A DNA stretch of 48,414 nt, from NCBI GenBank assembly GCA_019115665.1, contig DXDD01000145.1, positions 1-48,414 on the forward strand. The letters run 5' to 3'. This document shows, one piece after another, positions 23,112 to 31,088 of the stretch. The number at the start of each line of letters is the position of its first letter. The stretch's first letter is position 1. The position numbers were made by a program, and so were the translations under genes. This stretch comes from Candidatus Eisenbergiella pullistercoris (GTDB taxonomy: Bacteria > Bacillota > Clostridia > Lachnospirales > Lachnospiraceae). The notes under the pieces are model-generated. The model searched no databases. It was not told the DNA's origin and worked only from the letters and a program-made list of their open reading frames with translations.

Positions 23112-24794
23112 TCAAGCCTTCCCGCCCAGCTCCAGCCTGTTCACCGCCGAGAAGATCGCTCTGACGGAAGCGCGCGTGATGTTGGAGCTCACGCCTACGC
23201 CGTAGGTCACGCGGCCGGTATCCGCATCCAACAGGTGGATGTAGGCCGCCGCCTGAGAGCCCGCGCCGCTCTGAAGGGCGTGCTCCTCGTAATCGAGGAT
23301 CTTGGTCCGCACGCCAAGCTCCATCTGCAGTCCTCTCTGCACCGCGTCGATGGGACCGTTGCCCACCGCGACAAAGGTCTTTTCCTTTCCGTGATCCGTA
23401 TAAAGGACCGTAACCTTCGTATCGAAATCGGAGCTGGTCTCTCCGGTCAGGTCGTCGATCTTCAGTCTGCGGAAATGGATGGGCTCCTTTTTGTCCAGGT
23501 ATTCCTTCCGGAACGCGTCCATGATCTGATCCGGAGACACCTCTCCCTGCTTTTCGGAAATGGCCTGGATCACATTGGCAAATTCCCGGTGCATGGCCTT
23601 CGGCAGCTTGAAGCCGAAATAGGTATCCATGATGAACGCCACGCCGCCCTTTCCGGACTGAGAGTTGATGCGGACGATGGGCTCGTATTCCCTTCCGATA
23701 TCCGCCGGATCGATGGGCAGATAGGGCACCTGCCAGATCTCCGACTTCCTCTCCTGCATGGCGTGTACGCCCTTGTTGATCGCGTCCTGATGGGAGCCGG
23801 AGAATGCGGTGAACACCAGCTTGCCCGCGTAAGGATGTCTGGCGTCGATGGGCATCTTGCAGCATCTTTCATAAATCTCGATGATATCATTGATATGCTC
23901 GATATTCAGCTGCGGATCGATCCCCTGAGAAAACATATTGTAGGCGATGGTGAGCACATCCACATTTCCGGTACGTTCGCCGTTTCCAAAGAGGGTTCCC
24001 TCCACGCGCTCCGCCCCCGCCAGAAGCGCAAGCTCCGCGCTCGCCACGCCGGTTCCGCGGTCATTATGGGGATGCACGCTCAGGATGATGCTTTCCCGGT
24101 TTTTAAAGTGTCTGTTCATCCATTCGATCTGATCCGCATATACATTGGGGGTATTCATTTCCACCGTGGAAGGAAGGTTAATGATCATGGGATCCTCCTT
24201 CGTCGGCCCCCAGGTCTCCTGGACGGCGGTGCAGATCTCCAGCGCGAAATCCAGCTCCGTTCCCGTGAAGCTCTCCGGCGAATATTCCAGAATGATCTTT
24301 CCGGGGAATTTTGCCGCCCGCTCCTTCACCATCTTCGTTCCGTTCACGGCGATCTCTATGATCTCTTCCTTCGACGCATGGAAGACCACATCCCTCTGCA
24401 GGGTGGAGGTGGAATTATAGATGTGCACAACGGCCTGCTTACAGCCTTCAATCGCCTCAAAGGTGCGGTCGATCAGCTCTTCCCTGCACTGAGTCAGCAC
24501 CTGAACGCACACATCGTCCGGAATCAGCCTTCTGTCCACCAGCTGCCTGAGAAAATCAAACTCAATCTGGCTCGCCGCGGGAAATCCGATCTCGATCTCC
24601 TTAAATCCCAGCTTGACCAGGTACTGGAACATCTCCACCTTCTCTTCCACGATCATGGGATCGATGAGCGCCTGATTTCCGTCCCGCAGATCCACGCTGC
24701 ACCACACGGGCGCCTTCTCGATTTCCTTATTGGGCCATTCTCTCTCCGGATAATCTACCACCGGATTCTTCCGATATCTCCTGTAATTAAGCAT
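23112..24794 (-). CDS. leuA: 2-isopropylmalate synthase
   Basis: First committed step of leucine synthesis: condensation of acetyl-CoA with 2-oxoisovalerate. The 560-residue protein belongs to the longer LeuA class starting MLNYRRYRKNPVVDYPEREW. CSVDLRDGNQALIDPM is the metal/substrate motif of the HMGL-like TIM barrel. SVHPHNDRGTGVASAELALL and GNVDVLTIAYNMF follow, and a C-terminal regulatory LeuA dimer domain (about 430-560) carries VGNGPIDAVQRGLQ. It lies 78 bp after the HPr gene, behind a terminator, and has no obvious leader peptide or T-box in that short space. The other leucine genes are not here. Confidence 0.96.
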   Translation of the reverse strand: MLNYRRYRKNPVVDYPEREWPNKEIEKAPVWCSVDLRDGNQALIDPMIVEEKVEMFQYLVKLGFKEIEIGFPAASQIEFDFLRQLVDRRLIPDDVCVQVLTQCREELIDRTFEAIEGCKQAVVHIYNSTSTLQRDVVFHASKEEIIEIAVNGTKMVKERAAKFPGKIILEYSPESFTGTELDFALEICTAVQETWGPTKEDPMIINLPSTVEMNTPNVYADQIEWMNRHFKNRESIILSVHPHNDRGTGVASAELALLAGAERVEGTLFGNGERTGNVDVLTIAYNMFSQGIDPQLNIEHINDIIEIYERCCKMPIDARHPYAGKLVFTAFSGSHQDAINKGVHAMQERKSEIWQVPYLPIDPADIGREYEPIVRINSQSGKGGVAFIMDTYFGFKLPKAMHREFANVIQAISEKQGEVSPDQIMDAFRKEYLDKKEPIHFRRLKIDDLTGETSSDFDTKVTVLYTDHGKEKTFVAVGNGPIDAVQRGLQMELGVRTKILDYEEHALQSGAGSQAAAYIHLLDADTGRVTYGVGVSSNITRASVRAIFSAVNRLELGGKA

Positions 24795-24824
24795 TTCTTT
24801 TCTTTCCTTTCCAAATAAAGCCTG

Positions 24825-24862
24825 AAAAAACGGGCTGTCCGGCGTTCCCGTCCGGCAGCCCG
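24825..24862 (-). terminator. Rho-independent terminator after the HPr gene
   Basis: On the minus strand arms at 24862-24852 (CGGGCTGCCGG) and 24842-24831 (CCGGACAGCCCG) are followed by six T (24830-24825). The stem begins 10 bp after the HPr stop. Readthrough or a weak promoter would be needed for leuA, whose ATG is only 31 bp farther on. Confidence 0.85.
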
Positions 24863-24872
24863 TCGCATCTTC

Positions 24873-25136
24873 CTATTCCCCGAGGCCGCTTTCGATCGCG
24901 CTGACAAGAGCCTTCAGCGCTTCCTCCTCGTCCGCTCCTTCGCAGGTAAGCTCTATCTCGTCTCCGCACTTCACACATGCTCCCAGTACGCTCAGAACGC
25001 TTTTAGCGTTCGCCGTATTATCCCGGAATGTAAATGTGATCAATGATTTAAACTGCATGGCCTCCTTGCAAAGATTGCCCGCCGGCCTTAAATGAAGCCC
25101 GGTCGGGTTCTTGATTACTACCTTCTGGCTTACCAT
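24873..25136 (-). CDS. ptsH: HPr-family phosphocarrier protein
   Basis: The 87-residue protein carries the HPr signature NPTGLHLRPAG with the phosphoacceptor His15. AKSVLSVLGACVKCGDEIEL places the regulatory Ser46 at the normal site, so it could accept phosphate from enzyme I and from HPr kinase. It also reads as a good partner for carbon-catabolite signalling. The gene stands alone, with its own strong promoter upstream and terminator downstream. No other PTS gene is in the window. A second ptsH elsewhere is possible, in which case this could be a Crh-like paralogue, although His15 is intact. Confidence 0.93.
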   Translation of the reverse strand: MVSQKVVIKNPTGLHLRPAGNLCKEAMQFKSLITFTFRDNTANAKSVLSVLGACVKCGDEIELTCEGADEEEALKALVSAIESGLGE

Positions 25137-25223
25137 GACATCAACCTCCTGTTTTCCTGTGCCCGTTCTCAGTCCGAATCTCCGGCATCTCTTTCTCTCT
25201 GTTCGCCCGTTTTCATTAGAATC

Positions 25224-25252
25224 AGTATACCATTATTCCGTGGATATCTCAA
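25224..25252 (-). promoter_or_regulatory. Promoter of the HPr gene
   Basis: On the minus strand TTGAGA (25252-25247), 17-bp spacer, TATACT (25229-25224). The -35 box is next to the 3' end of glmM. The leader to the HPr ATG is about 80 nt and contains a good GGAGG ribosome site. Confidence 0.7.
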
Positions 25253-25255
25253 GGC

Positions 25256-26605
25256 TTACAGCATGATATTCTGAATCAGGTCAGCGAGCTTTTTCGCCTC
25301 TTTTTCGATCATCTCCTGATCCTTTCCTTCGATCATGACGCGGACTTTGGGCTCCGTTCCGGAAGGGCGGATCAGCACTCTTCCTTCTCCGTCAAATTTC
25401 CGGTTCAGCTCGTCGATCGCTTTGGCGATCTCCGGATACTCCATGTACCGGTCCTTCTTGTGGTTCGGCACCTTCGCGTTGATCAGCGCCTGCGGCATCA
25501 CCGTCATGATCTTCGCCAGCTCGGAAAGGGGCTTTTTCGTATCCACCATGACCTGAAGCAGGTGAAGCGCGGACAGAAGGCCGTCTCCGGTGGTATTTTC
25601 ATCCAGGAAAATGATGTGGCCGGACTGCTCGCCGCCCAGGCTGGCGCCGATCTCCCGCATGCGCTCCAGCACATACCGGTCTCCCACCTTCGTCTGCTCC
25701 ATGTTCAGGTGCTCGCGCTCTCCCATTTTGAAAAAGCCCAGGTTGCTCATCACCGTAGCGACGATCGTATCCTTCTTCAGCTTTCCCTGATCCCGCATGT
25801 GGACGCCCACAATGCCCATGATCTGGTCGCCGTCCACGATCTCTCCTTTTTCGTCCACGGCGAGAAGACGGTCCGCGTCGCCGTCGAAGGCAAGGCCCAC
25901 ATCCGCCTTTTCATACACCACTCTGGCCTGCAGCTCTTCCATATGGGTGGAGCCGCAGTTCGCATTGATATTGGTGCCGTCCGGCATATTATGGATGGGA
26001 ACCACGGCTGCGCCGAGCTCTCTGAGCGCTTCCACAGAGGTGTAATGAGCGGCTCCTTCCGCGCAGTCCACCACGATCTTCATGCCGGTCAGATCCACAG
26101 GTACCGTCTGGACCGCGTGATTGATGTATTCTTCCTTCGCGTCCGTCCGGTATTTGATCTTTCCCACCATGGTTCCGGTAGGGAATTCCACGCCGTGCAT
26201 GCCGTTTCTGATCAGAGCCTCGATCTCATCCTCCAGGCTGTCCGGCAGCTTATATCCGTTTCCGTCAAAAAACTTGATCCCGTTGAACTCCACCGGATTG
26301 TGGGACGCGGAGATCACGACTCCCGCCTCAACCTTGTACTTCTTCGTCAGATAGGCCACCGCCGGAGTAGGAATGACTCCCACGTAAACCGCGTTCGCTC
26401 CCACGCTGCAGATGCCTGCCATCAGCGCGTTTGCCAGCATATCTCCCGAAATCCGGGTGTCGCAGCCCACCATGATCGTGGGACGATGCTCGTTTTCTCT
26501 GGTCAGCACCGTGGCTCCCGCCTGTCCGAGCTGCATCGCAAGAAGGGGCGTCAGCTCTTCATTCGCAACCCCTCTTACGCCGTCTGTTCCAAATAATCTT
26601 GCCAT
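25256..26605 (-). CDS. glmM: Phosphoglucosamine mutase
   Basis: Converts glucosamine-6-phosphate to glucosamine-1-phosphate for UDP-GlcNAc and hence peptidoglycan. The 449-residue protein starts MARLFGTDGVRG. The phosphoserine loop is VISASHNP with Ser101. AFDGDADRLLAVDE is the metal-binding loop, and GEGRVLIRPSGTEPKVRVMIEG is the C-terminal phosphate-binding site. All four domains are present. It follows cdaA and cdaR in the conserved Firmicute operon in which c-di-AMP synthesis and GlmM are linked; in several species GlmM binds and inhibits CdaA. Confidence 0.97.
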   Translation of the reverse strand: MARLFGTDGVRGVANEELTPLLAMQLGQAGATVLTRENEHRPTIMVGCDTRISGDMLANALMAGICSVGANAVYVGVIPTPAVAYLTKKYKVEAGVVISASHNPVEFNGIKFFDGNGYKLPDSLEDEIEALIRNGMHGVEFPTGTMVGKIKYRTDAKEEYINHAVQTVPVDLTGMKIVVDCAEGAAHYTSVEALRELGAAVVPIHNMPDGTNINANCGSTHMEELQARVVYEKADVGLAFDGDADRLLAVDEKGEIVDGDQIMGIVGVHMRDQGKLKKDTIVATVMSNLGFFKMGEREHLNMEQTKVGDRYVLERMREIGASLGGEQSGHIIFLDENTTGDGLLSALHLLQVMVDTKKPLSELAKIMTVMPQALINAKVPNHKKDRYMEYPEIAKAIDELNRKFDGEGRVLIRPSGTEPKVRVMIEGKDQEMIEKEAKKLADLIQNIML

Positions 26606-26644
26606 ATTTTCAATCCTTTCCTGCTGCCATCAAGATGCAGTATT

Positions 26645-27979
26645 CTATGCCGTACCGGCAGCCGCTTCTCCGGCCGCCCCGTGGACCGCCGACACATCCG
26701 CCATCACAGACACCGACGCCCGGACCGTTCCCACCTGGGATACCGTATCGGGAAAGGCAACGGAAACCTCCATTTCCACATTTCCCTCCGACAGCACGCT
26801 CAGGCCGTTCTCCTGCATCCAGGCTTCCACGTCTATGGTTCCGGAAAGCTGCGACGCGTCAACCGCAGCCAGATTCTGCTCCAGCCCTCTCAGGCGGACA
26901 TATACCGGATCGTCCGGATCCACCGCCACCTGCCAGCCCTGCGGCACGTTCAGGAACTGGATCTGAGCCGGTTCCAGCCGCCTGGTGGCATCCTCCAGAG
27001 GCTCCACAACGGCAGTGACCGTTACCCGCCCGTTAAAGCCGTCGGCGGAGGTATTGGTCAGGCTCACTCCGTCCGGCAGATATTCCCGGATATCGATCAG
27101 CTCCACCACATTCTCCTCAGCGCCCGTCAGATCGACCGCCTCCGGCGGAATGACCACGGACTCCAGGTTCGCCAGAACGCTGCTTCTGCCCGCTACCGTC
27201 ACCCGGTCCGGCGCACAGGTCACCTCTCCGGTCGCCGCATACCCGTCCGCCGGCGTGCCGGACGCGGAAGCCGTCACGGGGATCTCCTTCGTCTGCAGGA
27301 TGGATATGGACACGCTGGATGTGCTCACGCTCTTGGTGATCCTGCTGCTTGTGATCTCATTGCCGTCCGCGTCATACAGCCGGATCGGCTCGCTGATATT
27401 GATGCTTTCCGTCAGGCCTTCCACATTCGCCTCCACGACCGCCCGGTCCACCTGGGAAACCAGGGACTCCGGCCCGGAGATCCGCAGCGCGTTTCCGTCG
27501 GTCGTCAGCACTCCGCTGACGATATAGCCGTCCGCCGGCGTGCCGACCTGATCGATCTCGATCACCAGCTGACGCTCCATGCGCTCCTCCACCTCAAGGC
27601 GGACCATGTCAATATTGCCGCTGATCTCTATCTGGCTCCCATAGGTCCGGCTGACCGACAGCCGGATGGGCACCGTATTGGTAAAGGAAAGCTCGGAAAA
27701 ATCCGCCGTCGCCGCAACGTCGGAGGCATTGATATTTTCCAGCACGGAACGGTTCGCCCGGACTGTCACAGTCACACGGTCCGTATCCTCCAGCACCTCC
27801 CAGGTCATCCCCTCGTCCGTCAGAAGGTTCGTATTTTCCAGCTCCACCGGGATATTCCGGTAAACCTCCGTATCCACGGGATCGTTGATATTTACGGATA
27901 CCAGCCACAGCAGCACGGAAAAAATGACAGCCAGGATCTTCAGACCGATATTATTAAAAAGCTTACCTGTTTTTTTCAT
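26645..27979 (-). CDS. cdaR: YbbR-domain regulator of diadenylate cyclase
   Basis: A 444-residue protein anchored by one N-terminal span (residues about 11-30, IGLKILAVIFSVLLWLVSVN). It is followed outside the membrane by about four YbbR repeats, recognisable from recurring blocks such as PVDTEVYRNIPVELEN, DGYIVSGVLTTDGNALRISG, DGYAATGEVTCAPDRVTVAG and the last GWQVAVDPDDPVYVRLRG. In characterised Firmicutes CdaR binds and modulates CdaA. Its start overlaps the 3' end of cdaA by 17 bp, and glmM follows 39 bp downstream. Confidence 0.93.
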   Translation of the reverse strand: MKKTGKLFNNIGLKILAVIFSVLLWLVSVNINDPVDTEVYRNIPVELENTNLLTDEGMTWEVLEDTDRVTVTVRANRSVLENINASDVAATADFSELSFTNTVPIRLSVSRTYGSQIEISGNIDMVRLEVEERMERQLVIEIDQVGTPADGYIVSGVLTTDGNALRISGPESLVSQVDRAVVEANVEGLTESINISEPIRLYDADGNEITSSRITKSVSTSSVSISILQTKEIPVTASASGTPADGYAATGEVTCAPDRVTVAGRSSVLANLESVVIPPEAVDLTGAEENVVELIDIREYLPDGVSLTNTSADGFNGRVTVTAVVEPLEDATRRLEPAQIQFLNVPQGWQVAVDPDDPVYVRLRGLEQNLAAVDASQLSGTIDVEAWMQENGLSVLSEGNVEMEVSVAFPDTVSQVGTVRASVSVMADVSAVHGAAGEAAAGTA

Positions 27980-28859
27980 GCTTCGGCCGTCCTTTCCAGA
28001 TCCTGCCCTTCACCCTGCTGACCTTGCCCTTCTTCTCCTTCGTTCCGTCAGGCTTGTTCTGGATCTTTTTCAATTCCTCCTCCAGCTCCGCGCCGGTCAG
28101 GCCGCGGGACAGATTCCCTTCATAGGCGACGCTGATCTGTCCGGTTTCCTCGGATACGATCACCGTCATGGAGTCCGTCGCCTCGGATACGCCCACGCCC
28201 GCCCGGTGCCTGGTCCCCAGCTCCTTGCTCAGGGACATGTTGTCGGACAGAGGCAGGTAACAGGTGGCGGACGTGATCCGGTCTCCCCTTACGATCACCG
28301 CTCCGTCATGAAGCGGCGTATTATGCTCGAAAATATTGATCAGAAGCTGGCTGGTAACGATTCCGTCCACGGCGATGCCGGTCCGCTCGTACTCCGTCAG
28401 CGGTTCGTTCTGTTCCACCACGATCAGGGCGCCCGTCTTCACCTTTCCCATCTCCACGCACGCCTTGGAGATCTCATGGATCGTTTTGTCCGAAAAGCGC
28501 CCGTCCGTTCCCCTGCTCTGCTCAAAGGGGAACAGGGAAGAAAGGAACTCCTTCTTTCCCAGCTGCTCCAACGCTCCCCGCAGCTCCGGCTGCAGAATGA
28601 CCAGAAGGCCGAACGCGCCGTACATCAGAGCGTTCTGCGCGATCCAGAGAATGGTATTCATTTCAAAAATGGCCGCGATGAGAATGAATACCATGATGAA
28701 GATCACGCCTTTTACAAAGACCCACGCCTTGGTATTCCTGATCCACACCATGATGTGATACACCACAAAGGAAATGATGAGGATCTCAACGATATCCGTT
28801 ATTTTCAGCGACGGCACATGTGCCAGATAATTGTCCGCAAAGGATCTGATCAGTTCCAT
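27963..28859 (-). CDS. cdaA: Diadenylate cyclase CdaA
   Basis: Synthesises the second messenger c-di-AMP from two ATP. The 298-residue protein has three N-terminal membrane spans (about residues 22-88) and a cytoplasmic DAC domain. Its catalytic motifs are intact: DGAVIVRGDRI (DGA at 185-187) and GTRHRAGVG (RHR at 217-219). A basic lysine-rich tail of about 40 residues follows. The gene starts 6 bp after the upstream membrane protein gene and overlaps cdaR, so these are likely one transcript. c-di-AMP normally controls potassium, osmolyte and cell-wall balance. Confidence 0.96.
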   Translation of the reverse strand: MELIRSFADNYLAHVPSLKITDIVEILIISFVVYHIMVWIRNTKAWVFVKGVIFIMVFILIAAIFEMNTILWIAQNALMYGAFGLLVILQPELRGALEQLGKKEFLSSLFPFEQSRGTDGRFSDKTIHEISKACVEMGKVKTGALIVVEQNEPLTEYERTGIAVDGIVTSQLLINIFEHNTPLHDGAVIVRGDRITSATCYLPLSDNMSLSKELGTRHRAGVGVSEATDSMTVIVSEETGQISVAYEGNLSRGLTGAELEEELKKIQNKPDGTKEKKGKVSRVKGRIWKGRPKHEKNR

Positions 28860-28865
28860 TTTCCC

Positions 28866-29855
28866 CTATTCCCGCTGTCTGCCTGCAGCGTCCCGCGTGT
28901 TCATGTGCTTCACCCTGCGGTTTCCTCGCTGCGTGGTTATTTTCTTTACCTTCTTTTCAGGCGTGGATACCGTCATCTTCGGCACCGCCTTTACATAATA
29001 ATAATATTCGTCATCCTCAAACTGCACCTTTTCCGTCCGGGTATAATCCAGGTTAAACCGGAAAAACTGTACCAGGAACGCGACGAGCGCGCCGCCGATG
29101 CTTCCCAGCAGCAGTCCCGGAATGGAGAAATCCGCGTCATAGATCAGATCTCCCACCAGGATCACCACGATATCCAGAAGCGCCCCGGAAACGATCGCGA
29201 TCGTCCAGGAATAGTCCACGGAAAGCCGTCTTATCAGGTAGACCAGGATCGTCGTCACGGCAAACGCGGCGGCAACGATCACCATTTCCCGGCTTCCGAA
29301 TACGCCGTCCAGGATCTCCCGGATACGGGCGAGCACGGACTCCGCCGCGGAAGCGCTCAGCAGCGACGCGTTCATGCTCATATAGCTGACCAGATAATAC
29401 ACGATCACCCCGCAGACCACCGTAACGGCGGAAAGCGGATTGCCCAGAAGCCCGGCAAGGATCGGGGCCGCGTAGGGAATCCCCAGAACAAACAGAAGCG
29501 GCGTGATCAGCGCCAGCACCGTCCCCCCCGGAGAAAAACGGAAATACAGGAGAAAGAGCAGCAGAAAGATCACCAGCGCCACTCCCGCGCATTCCAGAGA
29601 CACCTCATACAGATGCAGGGTCACGAAGACCGCCGCTGCAAACAGCGTGAAATTCCTCGGCATGAAGGAGCAGACCAGCGCCACGATCAGCACCGCGGCC
29701 GCCCCGTTGAGCTGTCCCATATAACCCAGCTGCCCGTTGATCACCAGCAGGCTCACCAGCGCGAGAAGGAACTTCAGCGCCGGTATGGCGTATTCCTCAT
29801 ATTTCACATAAAAATTGCGGATATATTCCCGCAGCACAAGCAATGATGTTATCAT
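28866..29855 (-). CDS. Conserved membrane protein upstream of cdaA, unknown function
   Basis: A 329-residue integral membrane protein with eight to nine hydrophobic segments from about residue 25 to 260 and a cytoplasmic basic tail (residues about 265-329). The tail contains DDEYYYYVKAVPK followed by VKKITTQRGNRRVKH. I do not recognise a characterised family; it has no ATP-binding or transport signature. It sits 6 bp upstream of cdaA and 35 bp downstream of another small membrane protein gene, which suggests a link to c-di-AMP signalling. It may be a Lachnospiraceae-specific part of the operon. Confidence 0.75.
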   Translation of the reverse strand: MITSLLVLREYIRNFYVKYEEYAIPALKFLLALVSLLVINGQLGYMGQLNGAAAVLIVALVCSFMPRNFTLFAAAVFVTLHLYEVSLECAGVALVIFLLLFLLYFRFSPGGTVLALITPLLFVLGIPYAAPILAGLLGNPLSAVTVVCGVIVYYLVSYMSMNASLLSASAAESVLARIREILDGVFGSREMVIVAAAFAVTTILVYLIRRLSVDYSWTIAIVSGALLDIVVILVGDLIYDADFSIPGLLLGSIGGALVAFLVQFFRFNLDYTRTEKVQFEDDEYYYYVKAVPKMTVSTPEKKVKKITTQRGNRRVKHMNTRDAAGRQRE

Positions 29856-29890
29856 AAGCGTTCCTCACAGGAATGCAGGCCCAGGCCCCT

Positions 29891-30292
29891 CTATTCCTCT
29901 TCTTCCTCACTCCCGTCGATCTCCGTCAGCATCCGGTCGAAGGCGGCCGACGCCTTATGGGCCTTCGCATAAACAACGTGCGCCGCCAGCCATGTTGTCA
30001 GCAGATATCCTCCGCACAGGATCCCATAGGCAGCCAGCGCATCCTTTCCCAGCTCCAGAAGGGCGTCCACATCCATCGCGTAAAAAATGGCAGTGATCTC
30101 ATCCAGCCTGTAAAGCAGCCAGATCCCGGCAAGGATGCAGAATGCCGCCGTGACCGCGATCCAGGTCTTCAGAAGCTGAAAGCCCACGAAGTCGCTTCTG
30201 AAAAAGCTGCAGACCGCCCGGTCCTTCTTTCCGTTTCCGGCCTCGTATGCCGCCATTCTGGTCATAACCGCCACTTTTTTCTCATTGATCAT
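29891..30292 (-). CDS. Small membrane protein, unknown function
   Basis: A 133-residue protein with two membrane spans (about residues 42-61 and 88-106), a charged N-terminus (MINEKKVAVMTRMAAYEAG) and an acidic end (DGSEEEEE). The ATG at 30292 is chosen because it follows AAAGGGG and lies 4 bp after the comF stop; the frame is open farther upstream inside comF. No known family is recognised. Tight spacing with comF and with the membrane protein gene at 28866-29855 places it in the same transcript as cdaA. Confidence 0.7.
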   Translation of the reverse strand: MINEKKVAVMTRMAAYEAGNGKKDRAVCSFFRSDFVGFQLLKTWIAVTAAFCILAGIWLLYRLDEITAIFYAMDVDALLELGKDALAAYGILCGGYLLTTWLAAHVVYAKAHKASAAFDRMLTEIDGSEEEEE

Positions 30293-30296
30293 GCGC

Positions 30297-31088
30297 CTAC
30301 AGCCCCTTTCCAATCGCGAGAGTGATAAAAAACACACGCTGTACTCCCGCTTTCCGGCACTCCAGCGCGGCAGCGTCGATCGTGCTGCCCGTGGTATAGA
30401 TATCGTCAATGATTACAATCGTATTTAATTTTACATCATCCTGCACTATTTTAAAAGCCTTTTTCAAATTATTTTGCCGCGCCGCCCCTTCCAGCTCCTT
30501 CTGCGGACGGGTGTTTTTCACTCTGGCGAGATACCCGGAAAGGACGGGGATGCCAAGCCTTTTTCCAAGCTCCCCCGCCAGAAGCTCCGCCTGATTGTAG
30601 CCTCTTTCCCGTTCCCTTTCCCGGTGCAGCGGAACGGGCACAAGGGCGTCCGGACGCCAGGAAAGAATCAGGCCTCCCAGGTTTTCCGCAAGCGCGCGTC
30701 CCAGGAAGGCGGCGTATTCCCTGCGTCCCTTATACTTGAAGCGATAGATCGTCTGACGGATGCAGGCGTAGGTATACAGGGCGGCTCCCCTGTCATAGAT
30801 ATGTCTGCTGCGGCCGCAGTCATAGCAGTATTCCGCGCCCGCATCCTGCAGCTGCTTCCCGCATTTCAGGCATCTGGGCTCCCGGATCCGCACCAGCGTC
30901 CCTTCGCATTCGCTGCAGACATCCCTTCCGAACGGCTTTACCGGCCTGTCGCAGACCGGACAGCGCAGTGGAAAAAGCAGATCCTTCAGGATCCGGCCGG
31001 CCCGGCGCGCGCCCTCCGTAAGCTCCTTTTCCGCCCCGGCGCGGCTTTTTTTCAGAAAATAAGGATATTTCTTTTCATTCTCTTTCAT
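30297..31088 (-). CDS. comF: ComF-family phosphoribosyltransferase-like protein
   Basis: The 263-residue protein has two N-terminal zinc-ribbon cysteine pairs (CPVCDRPVKPFGRDVCSEC and CLKCGKQL...CYDCG), then a phosphoribosyltransferase domain with VPVPLHRERERERGYNQAE, KNTRPQKELEG and the PRPP loop VIIDDIYTTGST. ComF proteins take part in DNA uptake in competent bacteria, but many non-competent species keep them. The start overlaps the recD2 3' end by 14 bp, so a shared role in DNA metabolism is plausible. Confidence 0.92.
   Translation of the reverse strand: MKENEKKYPYFLKKSRAGAEKELTEGARRAGRILKDLLFPLRCPVCDRPVKPFGRDVCSECEGTLVRIREPRCLKCGKQLQDAGAEYCYDCGRSRHIYDRGAALYTYACIRQTIYRFKYKGRREYAAFLGRALAENLGGLILSWRPDALVPVPLHRERERERGYNQAELLAGELGKRLGIPVLSGYLARVKNTRPQKELEGAARQNNLKKAFKIVQDDVKLNTIVIIDDIYTTGSTIDAAALECRKAGVQRVFFITLAIGKGL

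Noticed and set aside
24795-24872. T-box or leucine leader before leuA
   Set aside because: The space is only 78 bp and is filled by the HPr terminator; no Leu-rich leader peptide or T-box sequence is present.
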